A stretch of 64,000 nt of DNA, from positions 496,812 through 560,811 of the forward strand of contig NW_015961991.1 in the NCBI RefSeq assembly GCF_000497045.1, given 5' to 3'. The translations under genes were made by a program, and so were the position numbers. Under the pieces are notes generated by a model. It had not been told where the DNA came from. It saw only the letters and a list, made by a program, of their open reading frames with translations, and did not search any database. Positions 20,111 to 29,350 of the stretch are shown in pieces. The stretch comes from Kalmanozyma brasiliensis GHG001. Its lineage: Eukaryota > Basidiomycota > Ustilaginomycetes > Ustilaginales. Numbering within the stretch: the first letter of the stretch is position 1; each line of letters starts with the position of its first letter.

Positions 20111-21991
20111 ATGACCGCCACGCAAGTCCGCACCATCCCTCCCGTCGTCGAGGCTCAGCAGTCGAAAGAGAGCAAAGAGATCCATACCAGTGAAGATACC
20201 CCTGCTCGCGAGACACCCTCAACCAAGATGGAGGAGAACAACGATACCTCCAAGGCGCAACCCAATGGTGATGAGCAACAAGCATCAGCGCACGACCATC
20301 AGCAATCGTCCGTGGTGAAATCCGAATCAAAAGAAGAGCCCAAACACGAGCACAACCACGACAATGACGATGACAAGGCCGCTGCGCTGCTCATCCAGCG
20401 CAACTACCGCGGCTATCGCACACGCCGTCAGCTTGACGGCTGCAACATCTCAGCCGACACGCGCTGGTCCGATGCCGTCCATCGCATGCGTCTCGAGCAG
20501 GCCAACAAGCACTCTGCCAACGACCGCAACGATGCCAGTTCTCGATGGAAGCGCGGCAAGCTTCTCGCTGGTCAGCTCTCCGGTGGCGAAAAGATGGATC
20601 CATCCTCCGAAAAGGACGGCGGCAACGGCCGGACCGACGAACCCGTCGAAGGCGGACCGTCGCTCGAATCGCCCAAGAAGGAGGAGGACGAGCACTCGAT
20701 CGTCGGCGCCGACACCAAGGTCGGCGACGTCCCCGGCGCCCAGGACGGCGGCAAGGTGGACAACATCCGCAGCATCGCCGATCGCAACCAGAAGGGCTTG
20801 AAGATGATCGAATGGTGGACGCGCGGTGGCAAGGCGCAGGAGCTGAGCAAGATGATGGAGGAACAGTACTGGTTGGAGATGGTCGATCGAAAGCATCGAT
20901 ACGGTTCCAATCTCAAGTACTACCACCAAGCATGGCAGCAGGCGGACACGAAGGATAACTTCTTCAAGTGGCTCGACGAGGGCGAGGGGAAGGAGGTCAG
21001 CATCGACGATTGCCCGCGGGAGAGGCTCGATTCCGAGTGCGTCATCTACCTCAGCTCCGAACAGAGGCGCAACTACATCGTCGACATTGAAGATGGCAAG
21101 CTCATCTGGCGGCGCAACGGCAAGCCGGTCGATACGGCGCGCAACAAGCACAAGGACATGGGCAAAGGTCGCGGCATCGTCGACATTGGCGAGGAAGAGC
21201 AAGAAGAAATCCGCGCCGACCGCGAACGTCGCGCCCTTCAACGTGGTGTCTCCGAAAGTTCGCTCGATTCCTACCTCGACGGCACCTCCTCCTCCTCCTC
21301 TTCCGACTCGTCCGATGGCGAAGAGATGTCCAAAGACGAGCGCAAGGACGAAGCGAAGCACTACCAATCCAAACGAAGCGGCAAATCTCGCCACCTCGAC
21401 GCTCTCAGCCCCTCCAACTGGTCCGACATGCTTCTCCGCAAAACCATCGGCAACAACACCTGGATCTACGTCTTCAACTCGCGCCACGAACTCTACATCG
21501 GTCTCAAGCAGACGGGGTATTTTCAGCACTCGAGCTTTTTGTATGGTGGCAGAGTGCTCTCAGCGGGACTGCTCAAGGTGGACAATGGTACATTGACGAG
21601 CTTGTCGCCACTGTCGGGGCATTACCGGGCTGGAACGGCGCATTTCCGGTACTTTGTCAAGAAGCTGCAGGATTCAGGGGTCGATTTGGATCGCGTAGCG
21701 CTGTCCAAGAGTCTACTGATGCTGGCAGGGATGGAAAAGTACGGAAAGGTCATGAGCAAGGCTAAGTCGTCAAAGAAGCAGGATAAGAAGAAGAAGGAGA
21801 AGAACCGAACCGATGCGAACGGAGACGACGAGCAAGGGAAGGAGAAGGAGTCGCTGGCAAAGAGGCTCAAGCAGAAGTTGAGTCTGGGGTCGAAGAAGGG
21901 CAAGGACGACGAGGTTGATGCTGGTGAGGAAGCCGATACCGAGGACAAGCCGAGCGGCTTCGCGAGGCTGAAGGAGAAGCTCAGGTCTTAG
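20111..21991 (+). CDS. IQ-motif calmodulin-binding protein, IQM-like
   Basis: 626 residues. A charged disordered N-terminus is followed by one IQ motif (AAALLIQRNYRGYRTRRQL, about residues 92-110). A conserved domain shared with plant IQM proteins follows: YWLEMVDRKHRYGSNLKYYH, FFKWLDEGEGKEVSIDDCPR, DSECVIYLSSEQRRNYIV, then after a Ser-rich insert TWIYVFNSRHELYIGLKQTG, YFQHSSFLYGGRVLSAGLL and LSPLSGHYRAGTAHFRYFV. The C-terminus is Lys-rich and may bind acidic partners or act in nuclear import. Plant IQM1 binds calmodulin and stimulates catalase; the fungal role is not established. ATG 20111 is the first true ATG of the frame. A poly-Ser run (TSSSSSSDSSDGEE) sits in the insert. Confidence 0.85.
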   Translation: MTATQVRTIPPVVEAQQSKESKEIHTSEDTPARETPSTKMEENNDTSKAQPNGDEQQASAHDHQQSSVVKSESKEEPKHEHNHDNDDDKAAALLIQRNYRGYRTRRQLDGCNISADTRWSDAVHRMRLEQANKHSANDRNDASSRWKRGKLLAGQLSGGEKMDPSSEKDGGNGRTDEPVEGGPSLESPKKEEDEHSIVGADTKVGDVPGAQDGGKVDNIRSIADRNQKGLKMIEWWTRGGKAQELSKMMEEQYWLEMVDRKHRYGSNLKYYHQAWQQADTKDNFFKWLDEGEGKEVSIDDCPRERLDSECVIYLSSEQRRNYIVDIEDGKLIWRRNGKPVDTARNKHKDMGKGRGIVDIGEEEQEEIRADRERRALQRGVSESSLDSYLDGTSSSSSSDSSDGEEMSKDERKDEAKHYQSKRSGKSRHLDALSPSNWSDMLLRKTIGNNTWIYVFNSRHELYIGLKQTGYFQHSSFLYGGRVLSAGLLKVDNGTLTSLSPLSGHYRAGTAHFRYFVKKLQDSGVDLDRVALSKSLLMLAGMEKYGKVMSKAKSSKKQDKKKKEKNRTDANGDDEQGKEKESLAKRLKQKLSLGSKKGKDDEVDAGEEADTEDKPSGFARLKEKLRS

Positions 21992-22121
21992 AGTTTCGGC
22001 ACGACTCGATACATGATACCAAAATGCGCACTTTTCTCAGACAAGGATGGTTTGAAGAAGGATGGACGATTGAGAGGTATGCTACAGTGAGAAGACGAGA
22101 TGCAGATGCGAAGGGTTGAGA

Positions 22122-22658
22122 TCAGAAGAAGGCGTAGCTCCTCTCGCTCGAGGTGAAGGACTGGATCGAGTCCCTGTTCTGCTGCTTCGTCCTGCCGACG
22201 GCCTCGTCGAATTCGAAAGCGCCGACGCGGTTCAGCTCGTCCATCGTTTGGCCTGCCCACGAGTGCGTCGAGTAGCGGCTGGCAATGCTCTCCTCGCCCG
22301 CCTCCTGGCGCTCCACCTGCTGGCTTGCGGCCTGCTCTTCGACCTCGCTCCACCAGTCCTGCTCCTGGGCGACGGGTCGAGAGATTGTAGCTTTGAGCTC
22401 GGCTTTGCTGCTTTCGCTGCGGCTGTGCTTGATCAAGGTCGAGCCATAGTTTCGTACCGTCTTGAGCGAGGATGTGAGAAGGTGTGTACGCTCGTCGGCC
22501 TCGAGCGTCGAAGTGGACGCGACCGAGGGTGAGGCGGAGGGGGCACGACGGTGAAGAGGGATGGCGTGGATGATGGCTCGTGCAACCGAGACCATTAGGT
22601 CTTGAGGCTCATTCTGAGCGATACTAGGGAAACGAGGGGCAGAGATGAGGGCAAGCAT
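22122..22658 (-). CDS. Small hypothetical protein with an acidic dileucine motif
   Basis: 178 residues, soluble, no TM segment. EADERTHLL resembles the [DE]xxxL[LI] sorting signal read by AP-3 on the way to the vacuole. The C-terminal half is Gln/Glu-rich, with EQDWWSEVEEQAASQQ and THSWAGQTMDELNRVGAF, and it ends in SSERSYAFF. It is convergent with the IQM-like gene (131 bp between the stops). A real gene is likely from composition and ATG context, but I recognise no family. Confidence 0.6.
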   Translation of the reverse strand: MLALISAPRFPSIAQNEPQDLMVSVARAIIHAIPLHRRAPSASPSVASTSTLEADERTHLLTSSLKTVRNYGSTLIKHSRSESSKAELKATISRPVAQEQDWWSEVEEQAASQQVERQEAGEESIASRYSTHSWAGQTMDELNRVGAFEFDEAVGRTKQQNRDSIQSFTSSERSYAFF

Positions 22659-23342
22659 TGTTGTGATGTGCTAAGTGGTTCGTGTGTTAGAGGTGGTGTT
22701 GTGTGTGAGTGGGATGTGATGAATGAGGAGAACGAGTCGACCATCGCCGAAACGAGGTCTGCTTATATGTCTTTGAAGCCTCATGATGCTCCACGCTACA
22801 TCGTGTCAGGAAGCTCATCCTATTGAGCTTGATGAGGGTATGATCGTGACGAGGTGAACGACACATGTCAGCGGATTGATCACGAAGCGCCCCCGGATGA
22901 GCCTTCTGACACTTTCTCCAGCCAAAGTCGAGCTCGCATGCACGCCTGCATGAGCTGCATGAGTTGATCAACGATTCGACACGCGTGTCAGGTCTCTAAT
23001 CACCGCAACGGAAAGTCGGATCGAGGTGAGGGGAAGGTGAAAGGGAAGCCCTTTTCTGATCGTCGCGACGCGTCGTGCTCATTAACGCCAAAAATGAATC
23101 TCAGCAATTTTGATCAAGGAGCTGACAGATGGCATTGCAGGTGCGTGTTGGCTTGGATACGAGGCAATTGTATACACGAGGCAAAGGACATTGAGACGGC
23201 TGGGAAAACCCTCCCCAACACGTTGTGGATCGTCGGGTGAAAAACCCAGCAACTATGTACATGAGAAACACATGAAAAGAAGATCAAGCCTAATGGAGAC
23301 AATCACACATCGCCTGATAAGAGGACGCGAGCTTGCTGCAGC
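22659..23342. other. Intergenic region before the family P island
   Basis: About 680 bp with lower GC than the flanking genes. It marks the passage from housekeeping genes to the accessory island. The minus-strand TATA-like CATATAAGC near 22762-22770 could serve the small dileucine protein gene. No gene found. Confidence 0.4.
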
Positions 23343-24107
23343 TCAGTCAAAAGACAGTTCGTCTTCGATCGTAGGTGATTCTTCCTGAAAAGCTTCAGGG
23401 GACTCGTAGTTCTTGATAGTTGCCTCGTCGGTCACGATCCGGAGCTTTCCAACGAAAATTCTGGGCATTTTGACGCCAGTCACCCGGTAGAACTTGGCCC
23501 ACACTGTTTTAACCTCTCCGAGTCGATCCTTGTTCTCCGCAACGTAAGCACCGAGGAGATAGCTGAGTCTACTGTCGCTCGGACCAGGGATAAGATCGTC
23601 GAAACGCCAGACTCTTGGTCGGTAGGGCAACCCTTTTGAGTCAAAGATGCCCTCGAAGCCCGGAAATTGAATCGGATGCTTGAGGAGCTCGAGCATCTCA
23701 GCCAGCGCATCCTTGTTTGGGCAACGAATGTTGACTGTCGGCCCATCAAACATGATCACAGGCGGATCCTGGACCTGAAATACCTCGAATCCGTCCATCA
23801 TCTTGTACAGCGTCGACATCACTTGATCTTGCCAGCCATCGACCTGCTCCTGATCCTGAGCGATGTTCCTAAGCTTGTGGACCATCGGTTCGGATGATAG
23901 CTTGCTGCTTCCTTTCAGGTAAAGGTCTATGAAGTCAAAGTCTGAGCATTTGACCTTGTCCCAGAAGTGAATAACTTCGCATCGAGGCTCGGTGACCTCT
24001 TCAGGAGGCGATCTGTGGTGGCTTGGGTGATTGCCGCCGTTCACGCTCGATTCGTCACCCGAGCTAATTGGCTCTCGAGCGACACTGTCGGGCTCGATGC
24101 CGTTCAT
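23343..24107 (-). CDS. Family P paralogue 1 (unknown function, possible RRM/Gag-like fold)
   Basis: 254 residues from ATG 24105-24107, with no signal peptide. A disordered N-terminus (about 1-45) leads to CEVIHFWDKV. A core follows with QDPPVIMFDGPTVNIRCPN, KGLPYRPRVWRFDDL, YVAENKDRLGEVKTVWAKFY and RIFVGKLRIVTDEATI. The same signature set recurs in the genes at 26511, 27918 and 29351. The order (strand, helix, strand, Gly-Leu-Pro, helix, 'DRLG..kxVW', strand) resembles the RRM-like module of ORF1/Gag proteins of LINE-type retroelements, but no zinc knuckle is present. That fold is inference. A TATA-like CATAAAAAGG lies about 90 bp upstream (24194-24203). Confidence 0.75.
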   Translation of the reverse strand: MNGIEPDSVAREPISSGDESSVNGGNHPSHHRSPPEEVTEPRCEVIHFWDKVKCSDFDFIDLYLKGSSKLSSEPMVHKLRNIAQDQEQVDGWQDQVMSTLYKMMDGFEVFQVQDPPVIMFDGPTVNIRCPNKDALAEMLELLKHPIQFPGFEGIFDSKGLPYRPRVWRFDDLIPGPSDSRLSYLLGAYVAENKDRLGEVKTVWAKFYRVTGVKMPRIFVGKLRIVTDEATIKNYESPEAFQEESPTIEDELSFD

Positions 24108-25483
24108 TGTCGTAGTTAATTCGGACAATTAAAGAGGGAAGGCTTGGCCGGTGCCTGTTAGGCTGAAGACAAACTGCCTCAACCTCAAAGCGGCCTTTTT
24201 ATGCTTTCTCAAAGATCAGACTGCGCAATGGTCGTGCCCGGAGCCTGAAGTCGTTCGAGGTATGCTTCACCCCTTGTCTTGCCAATTGGACCGTCAAAAA
24301 CCATCTATGGGAGTGCGGGCGTCCCCAAATCGGCAGCCGCTTGAACAAGTTTTGGCTTGCCACGATAGCTTCGTGGTGGGGACGGCAGCCTTGATACGGT
24401 CACGTGTGGGGCGGACTGACCGACGGAAGCATCAGGGGTTTCAAGACTGGGTGCACCCTGCTTTGTGGTGGGCGTGTCCGTCCTTGGTGCGGGTCCGACA
24501 TCTTGCACTCCTTCTTGAAGCGCTCGCCATTGAGATGTCGGGTCTCGCTTGAGGGTTCAGGGTAAATTCAAGCGCTGGGTATGGACACGGAGAGGCCAAC
24601 GGAAGTCCGAGGATCGACGGCGTGGCTTTGGAGTCACGCGGTATGGTGGGTATCGCGAATTGTGCCTGACAACAGACCCGAACTTACGCAGTCGGGCCAG
24701 AACGAGGCACCGAGCCGAAGCCGAGGACGCCGGTGTCGGCAACATCTCTGCAAGTCGCCGAATCCACCCACCGCTTGGCAGACTGATTTGAGAAATGACA
24801 CGTCCGAGCAGACTTCACACAACGCCACGAATCGCATTCCGCAGGAATTGACGAGTCCAGTTGGGTACAACCCTGGCACCGGTAAAAGCGTTCGTGTCCA
24901 CCGCCAACAGCTACACTTCACCAGCTCTATTCCTCCAGAACGCCCATGCCTGCTTGCTCTCGGGGCTGTGCTCGTCGACGACGGAAACCGAAGCTTTCTG
25001 CAAGTAGATTATCCGGCCTGACTCTCACCGCGTCGTACAGTACTTGCTGGCCTTCCCTCGGACGCCAAACCACCAGAGGAATTGCTTCGGCTTATGCGTT
25101 CCGACGGATAAGCCGCCCGCTGGCTGACAGCACGCAAGCGAAGTTGATGGAGCGACTCCATACAAGCAAGCGTTGCTGCCACCTTATATAGCTTCGCTTT
25201 GCCCCAAGCGTACGGTCGTCACGTCATTCTGTCTCATCATCAACTTTGCTGAAACAAACAGCCGCGTCGTCCAACTCAGCCGCCGGTCCGGACCCCAAGC
25301 AGTATTCGCATCCTTTTGGGATACGCAACATCGCATCGAGTGTTACTCACGTGGTTACACTCTTGCTCATGAATCGGCGCGGGAGGCGATCCGGAAGAGG
25401 TCATCTTCATCATTCACGTTAGCTTTGTGCGTGTTGAAGTAGCGCCTGCAATAGCTCGGCCTGTGGGTATTCGCACAGCTGCA
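24108..25483. other. 1.38 kb gene-poor spacer within the accessory island
   Basis: Short frames on both strands look random. The minus strand has a good TATATAAGG at 25183-25191, but no plausible coding sequence follows it, so a dead promoter of a lost gene is possible. GC is lower than in the housekeeping part. Confidence 0.4.
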
Positions 25484-26044
25484 TCATACGATGCTGTGCA
25501 CCTTGTCGACAGGGATCAACGTTTCCAGCCTCTGGAACTCGACGACTGCATCCGTGTGACTGATCGTGTCCATCTTCAGCAGCTCGATTCGACCGCCCTT
25601 GTGCTTCCAGAAAGCCCAGACGTCCTTGCCGTTGGGAGCGCCCTGGCCAATCCTCGTCAGCCCGAAGTCCTCGCTCACGCCGCTGGCGGGCGTGATTCTC
25701 GAGAGGTAGTAGGTGGACGTCATGCCCTTGCGGCCGAACAACGATAGAGGGCTTCGATGCTTGATCTTGCCCACGAGTCGGACGCCCGAACCATAGAGCG
25801 CTTCGTCATGCAGTGTCTGCGCTAGGCGCGAGTCGCGTCGTCGGTAAAAGGCGAGGTCGTTGTGCGGAAAGTCGACGACAGCTTGTTTGTGCTTCCAGAG
25901 AGGTAGACCAGAGCGGATGTACATGTCGGCATCGTCGCCTCGAAGCTTGTCAATGTCGACCTCTTCGTTGGCAAGCGAGAGGAACACCCAAGAGAAAGCG
26001 ACGATGCAGAGCGTAAGAATCGTACCGCGAAAGGCGGGAACCAT
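25484..26044 (-). CDS. Secreted cysteine-free protein, group B-like candidate effector
   Basis: 186 residues from ATG 26042-26044. Residues 1-26 form a typical signal peptide (GTILTLCIVAFSWVFLSLA). The only Cys lies in that peptide, so the mature protein has none. The C-terminal part, GKDVWAFWKHKGGRIELLKMD, matches the hallmark of the secreted proteins at 59501 (AYAFWHVKKGGDRKLLRLD) and 60649 (LYAFWKVDKRGSPKLLRLD). No enzymatic domain was recognised. CATAAAGG on the minus strand (26119-26126) gives a TATA-like element about 80 bp upstream. A secreted effector role is inferred from size, secretion and clustering. Confidence 0.75.
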   Translation of the reverse strand: MVPAFRGTILTLCIVAFSWVFLSLANEEVDIDKLRGDDADMYIRSGLPLWKHKQAVVDFPHNDLAFYRRRDSRLAQTLHDEALYGSGVRLVGKIKHRSPLSLFGRKGMTSTYYLSRITPASGVSEDFGLTRIGQGAPNGKDVWAFWKHKGGRIELLKMDTISHTDAVVEFQRLETLIPVDKVHSIV

Positions 26045-26510
26045 GTTGATGAGGGTGGCGGCGGTATGAGCACAAGATCTGGAAGAGCGCCAAGTCGAGT
26101 CGAAGGGGTCCGCCTTGCCTTTATGTGATGCTGTGCGCGCGCGACGCCTCCGGCTCACGGGCTGCTGTTGCCGGTCAAGCTGCTTCGTATCATGCCGATA
26201 TCATCGCTTCATCTTTGCTCTGTGGCGGCTCGGCGCGGTCGCCAAATGCGAATATCGGCGTCAAGAGCTGGTCATGTGTGCACTGGGTCGATAGGGTTTG
26301 CGCGACGGCATCAGGTCCGAGGGCCATTCACACTTCTTCAGGAAGCTCTAACCTCATATCTTCATCCCAGACGTCATCGAGCTGGAAAACTTTTGTTGGC
26401 TTTGCTGTGCTCTTACAAGATCAGAAGATGCTACGTCGAAGCCCATGCGTGCCTCTGCTTAGATCGAGCCCGGGACGCTCGTTGGTTTGAGGCATTGATT
26501 CTGCACATCT
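26045..26510. other. Intergenic region, promoter of the secreted protein gene
   Basis: It contains the TATA-like CATAAAGG (minus strand) for the gene ending at 25484 and the 3' flank of family P paralogue 2. Nothing else seen. Confidence 0.4.
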
Positions 26511-27401
26511 TTAGGAGTCGTAGTCGATCATCTCGGGCTTGACGGAAAGGAAAGGAGGAAGCATGTCATTTTTGCCTCTTTTGAGCTTTTCGAGAAGACC
26601 GATGAAGATGCATGCGTCTCCAGTAAAGATCCTCTCGTCAGCCGAGTCGTCCTGCAAGGTGTAGTACTGCGCAATGACGATCATGTTTCTCTTGTCAAAG
26701 TGGTCCGGAACTGCCTTTGCATACTCCTCGACCTCTTGCTCGAACGCTTTCATAGTGTGTTGAGGTAAGCCGTAAAAGCGGTACGCGGCGGTGTCGTTGC
26801 TGTTGAATGCCTTGGAGTCGACCCACATTCTCAGACCGTTGATGTGGGGAGCCGATTCCCAGAGCTTGTCGGCAACGTCATAGTTCTTGCAGCACACTTC
26901 GACGATCGTTCCTTTGAAGGAGATGCATGGAGCAATAGATCGACAACCTTCGAGCTCCTTTTCCCGCATGTAGCGGACAATCTCATTCGTGATGTACTCC
27001 TTTTCGATTGGCTGAAGGTCGGTGGCCGTCTCCTTGCGCTCATAACCAATCATGTCGGGCAGTCCGAAGCCCATTGTATTGGCCGAGCTGTTCCAAGGGG
27101 AAGCTTTGTCAAGCAGATAATCGATGTTGACGTCTGCCTTGCTTGGGTTGTAGACAATGTCCCAGAAGTGGCGCAAAAAACGATGAGCGGGAGAGGTCGC
27201 TGCGTTTGCGGCAGGTGGGTGGTCGATGGGACGGTCAACGTTGGTCCAGCTGCTTTCGTTTGCAGCTTGAGGCCTCTCGTCGTCTGTGTGGAGGGTCTGA
27301 TGATCAGGAGGAAGGGAAGCGTGTTTGGTAGTGCAGCCGAGCTTGATGCAGCGGCTCTCATCCGCAACGCGAGGCTTGCTGTCGTCCTTGTTGACGCTCA
27401 T
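26511..27401 (-). CDS. Family P paralogue 2 (unknown function)
   Basis: 296 residues from ATG 27399-27401. Hydrophilic N-terminus (1-75), then HRFLRHFWDIVYNPSKADV, the counterpart of the HFW box in paralogues 1 and 3. Further on are APCISFKGTIVEVCCKNYD, YRFYGLPQHTMKAFEQEVE and RIFTGDACIFIGLLEKL, aligning with the 'fdG..v.irC', 'GlP' and 'fxGxxxI' boxes. It ends in LPPFLSVKPEMIDYDS. This is the most diverged copy: the DRLG-VWAKF box is replaced by DHFDKRNMIVIAQYY. No signal peptide or TM. A TATA-like GATAAAAG (minus, 27489-27496) lies about 90 bp upstream. Confidence 0.7.
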   Translation of the reverse strand: MSVNKDDSKPRVADESRCIKLGCTTKHASLPPDHQTLHTDDERPQAANESSWTNVDRPIDHPPAANAATSPAHRFLRHFWDIVYNPSKADVNIDYLLDKASPWNSSANTMGFGLPDMIGYERKETATDLQPIEKEYITNEIVRYMREKELEGCRSIAPCISFKGTIVEVCCKNYDVADKLWESAPHINGLRMWVDSKAFNSNDTAAYRFYGLPQHTMKAFEQEVEEYAKAVPDHFDKRNMIVIAQYYTLQDDSADERIFTGDACIFIGLLEKLKRGKNDMLPPFLSVKPEMIDYDS

Positions 27402-27917
27402 GTTGGAACGAAGATCAATCGAAGAGATGAGTTGGTCTCGGTGAGGGGAAGGTCGTTCGGAACGAGCTCGTCTTGGGTCGTCGAAAGGCTTTTATCGCAA
27501 TCGTAGGAAGTGCGAATTGCTGCTTAGCAGAGAGATGCTCAGTCTTTGCGCAGCGAGAAAATTGTCCAATCGTCGCTGCATCAAAGAATGCCAGCAGAAC
27601 ACGGCTGGCTTCTCTTCGTAAGTCACATTTCATCTCGTGAACCATCACATGAGATGCACTGACTCGACGGGCGCCTGGCTGCATGTGACTTGCGCGAAAT
27701 TGACAGAGCGCTTCGTCAAGGATGAAATGCACATGCAGACGACTCATGCTGCTTCCGTCGTATCTTCTACGGGCACAAGTCACGACGACGAAGTAGTCAG
27801 TTGACTCGCACGATTGGAATACAGTGGGGTGCGACAACGATAGGGATAGAAGATCATTGTAATCATACAGCAGCGACAGAGGATTCGTTGTGTGAAGGGG
27901 ACAAGTGGCTGCGTTGT
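27402..27917. other. Intergenic spacer between family P paralogues 2 and 3
   Basis: About 515 bp with the probable promoter of paralogue 2. No convincing gene, although one minus-strand frame spans most of it; composition argues against coding. Confidence 0.4.
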
Positions 27918-28661
27918 CTACCACAAGTACGGCTGCTCAATGCACCAGCGCGGCGAGATGCCGTCAAAGAGCGGAAGAGGAGAATCATCGCAGATGGTCG
28001 CCCTTTCGGTCAAAAAGATGAGAGCACCGGAAAGATGCCTCGTACTGCTGCCCTCCTCCTTGCGGAATCTTGCCCAAACGGCTCGAGCCCTGCCGAGTCG
28101 ATCCTCGTTTTCGTCGATGTATTCATTGAGGCGAGGAAGAAGCTGCGCCTCGTCATTGTGTCGCGAAAGACCCAGGAAGGTCCAAAACGCCGGCTGGAAG
28201 GGAAAGCCTCTCAACTGGATTCTGATGGAGAAGGGAGCGGTCGAGTCGAAGTTGGCTAGACACGCAAGACTCGTCTCAAGAGTGGCATTGTCGGTGCAGC
28301 GGATGCTGATGAGCGAGCCTTCGTGGGTAACGAGAGGAAGATCCTCGGGTTGGACGTCCATCGATCCGTAGAGCCAAGACGTGAACCCAGTCTGCTCCGT
28401 TTCGCTGAGTTCGTGAGGAACCGACACGTCTGTGATCGTCGTGCGCGCTTGGATGCTGTGTGTCATGTCCACAGGCGAGACCTCGACGGGGTCAAAGATG
28501 TATTCGTCGCTGAGCGTGAGGTCGTTGGAGATGATCCTCTCCCAAAAATGGATGATCCGAGGCGGCGCAGGAGCCACCTTGCTCGACGATTGGGTGGACA
28601 GCAGCTTGCGCGGTGCTTTGCCCCCGGTGCTCTTTCGTGCAGTTGTCTTGGTTCGCGCCAT
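27918..28661 (-). CDS. Family P paralogue 3 with a histone H3 N-terminal tail mimic
   Basis: 247 residues from ATG 28659-28661 in one uninterrupted frame. After Met, ARTKTTARKSTGGKAPRK matches the first 18 residues of histone H3 with a single change (Q5 to T). Residues 19-31 stay similar (LLSTQSSSKVAPA against QLATKAARKSAPA), keeping K27 but losing K23 and R26. The tail is joined directly to RIIHFWERI, the start of the family P domain. That domain continues with HEGSLISIRCTDN, RGFPFQPAFWTFLGL, YIDENEDRLGRARAVWARFR and HLSGALIFLTERATI. There is no histone fold, signal peptide or TM. Met followed by Ala favours Met removal, which would expose a true H3-like terminus. Chromatin enzymes or readers could therefore act on or bind this protein; that is inference. 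Confidence 0.8.
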   Translation of the reverse strand: MARTKTTARKSTGGKAPRKLLSTQSSSKVAPAPPRIIHFWERIISNDLTLSDEYIFDPVEVSPVDMTHSIQARTTITDVSVPHELSETEQTGFTSWLYGSMDVQPEDLPLVTHEGSLISIRCTDNATLETSLACLANFDSTAPFSIRIQLRGFPFQPAFWTFLGLSRHNDEAQLLPRLNEYIDENEDRLGRARAVWARFRKEEGSSTRHLSGALIFLTERATICDDSPLPLFDGISPRWCIEQPYLW

Positions 28662-29350
28662 TTCGCTTCTTCTTTAAGAGAGAGCAGCAGCCGTTCAGAG
28701 CGCGTCAGCTCCCGCAGCAAACGATTGATTCCACCAGAGCCACTTACAGAGACGAGCGAGGTATGGAAGGTAGGTTGTTGCGGTGCTCAAAGAAGGCGAT
28801 ATCTGCGACTTGGCGATGTATGAATCGGTGATGAACAAGGGCCGAAAGGATCGTCCTCGATGAAGCGCAGAGCGGCAAAGCGCAGTCGGACGGGCGCTCG
28901 GGCCTCCGTCCCACGATGTCGAAAGATCGCCATCAAGCTTCATCCTTGTCAAAGGGGAAATGCGCAGGCATCGACACTATATGGGCGGGCGGAAGAGCGC
29001 AGTGTGTCGACTCGCTGGTCAGAGCTCGGAGCTGCCGACACCAAAGTGCCAAACTTGAGACTGTGGATACGCCGACAGGTGCCGGAAGAGCCGACGAGGA
29101 AGACTGTCTTGGTTTGCCCTCTCAACCCAGTGTGGCGAAATCAGCTGCGCGTGCGCAGCCACTTCATCTCGTTCGGACAATGTTGGTCTTGGCCTTCAGT
29201 CAGAGGCTCAACGTCTTCTGCTCGCATTCTGGATTAGATTCGGACCCACACATTTGCTCAAGTCACAGCGCTGCGGAGCAACACTCTATCGTCACATGCA
29301 ACGCTGAACCAGTCCTTTCGGGAGTGAAATCTTGAGATTGCAATGATCAC
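28662..29350. other. Intergenic spacer upstream of the H3-mimic gene
   Basis: About 690 bp. It should hold the promoter of the H3-mimic gene (minus strand); unlike its neighbours I see no clear TATA-like element 70-100 bp upstream. No gene recognised. Confidence 0.4.

Noticed and set aside
20450..21529. 359-codon antisense frame across the IQM-like gene
   Set aside because: The plus strand encodes a clearly conserved domain; the antisense frame is Val/Leu/Asp-rich, typical of the complement of GC-rich coding sequence.
24581..25021. Plus-strand frame in the spacer between family P paralogue 1 and the secreted gene
   Set aside because: No family P boxes, no signal peptide and no recognisable domain.
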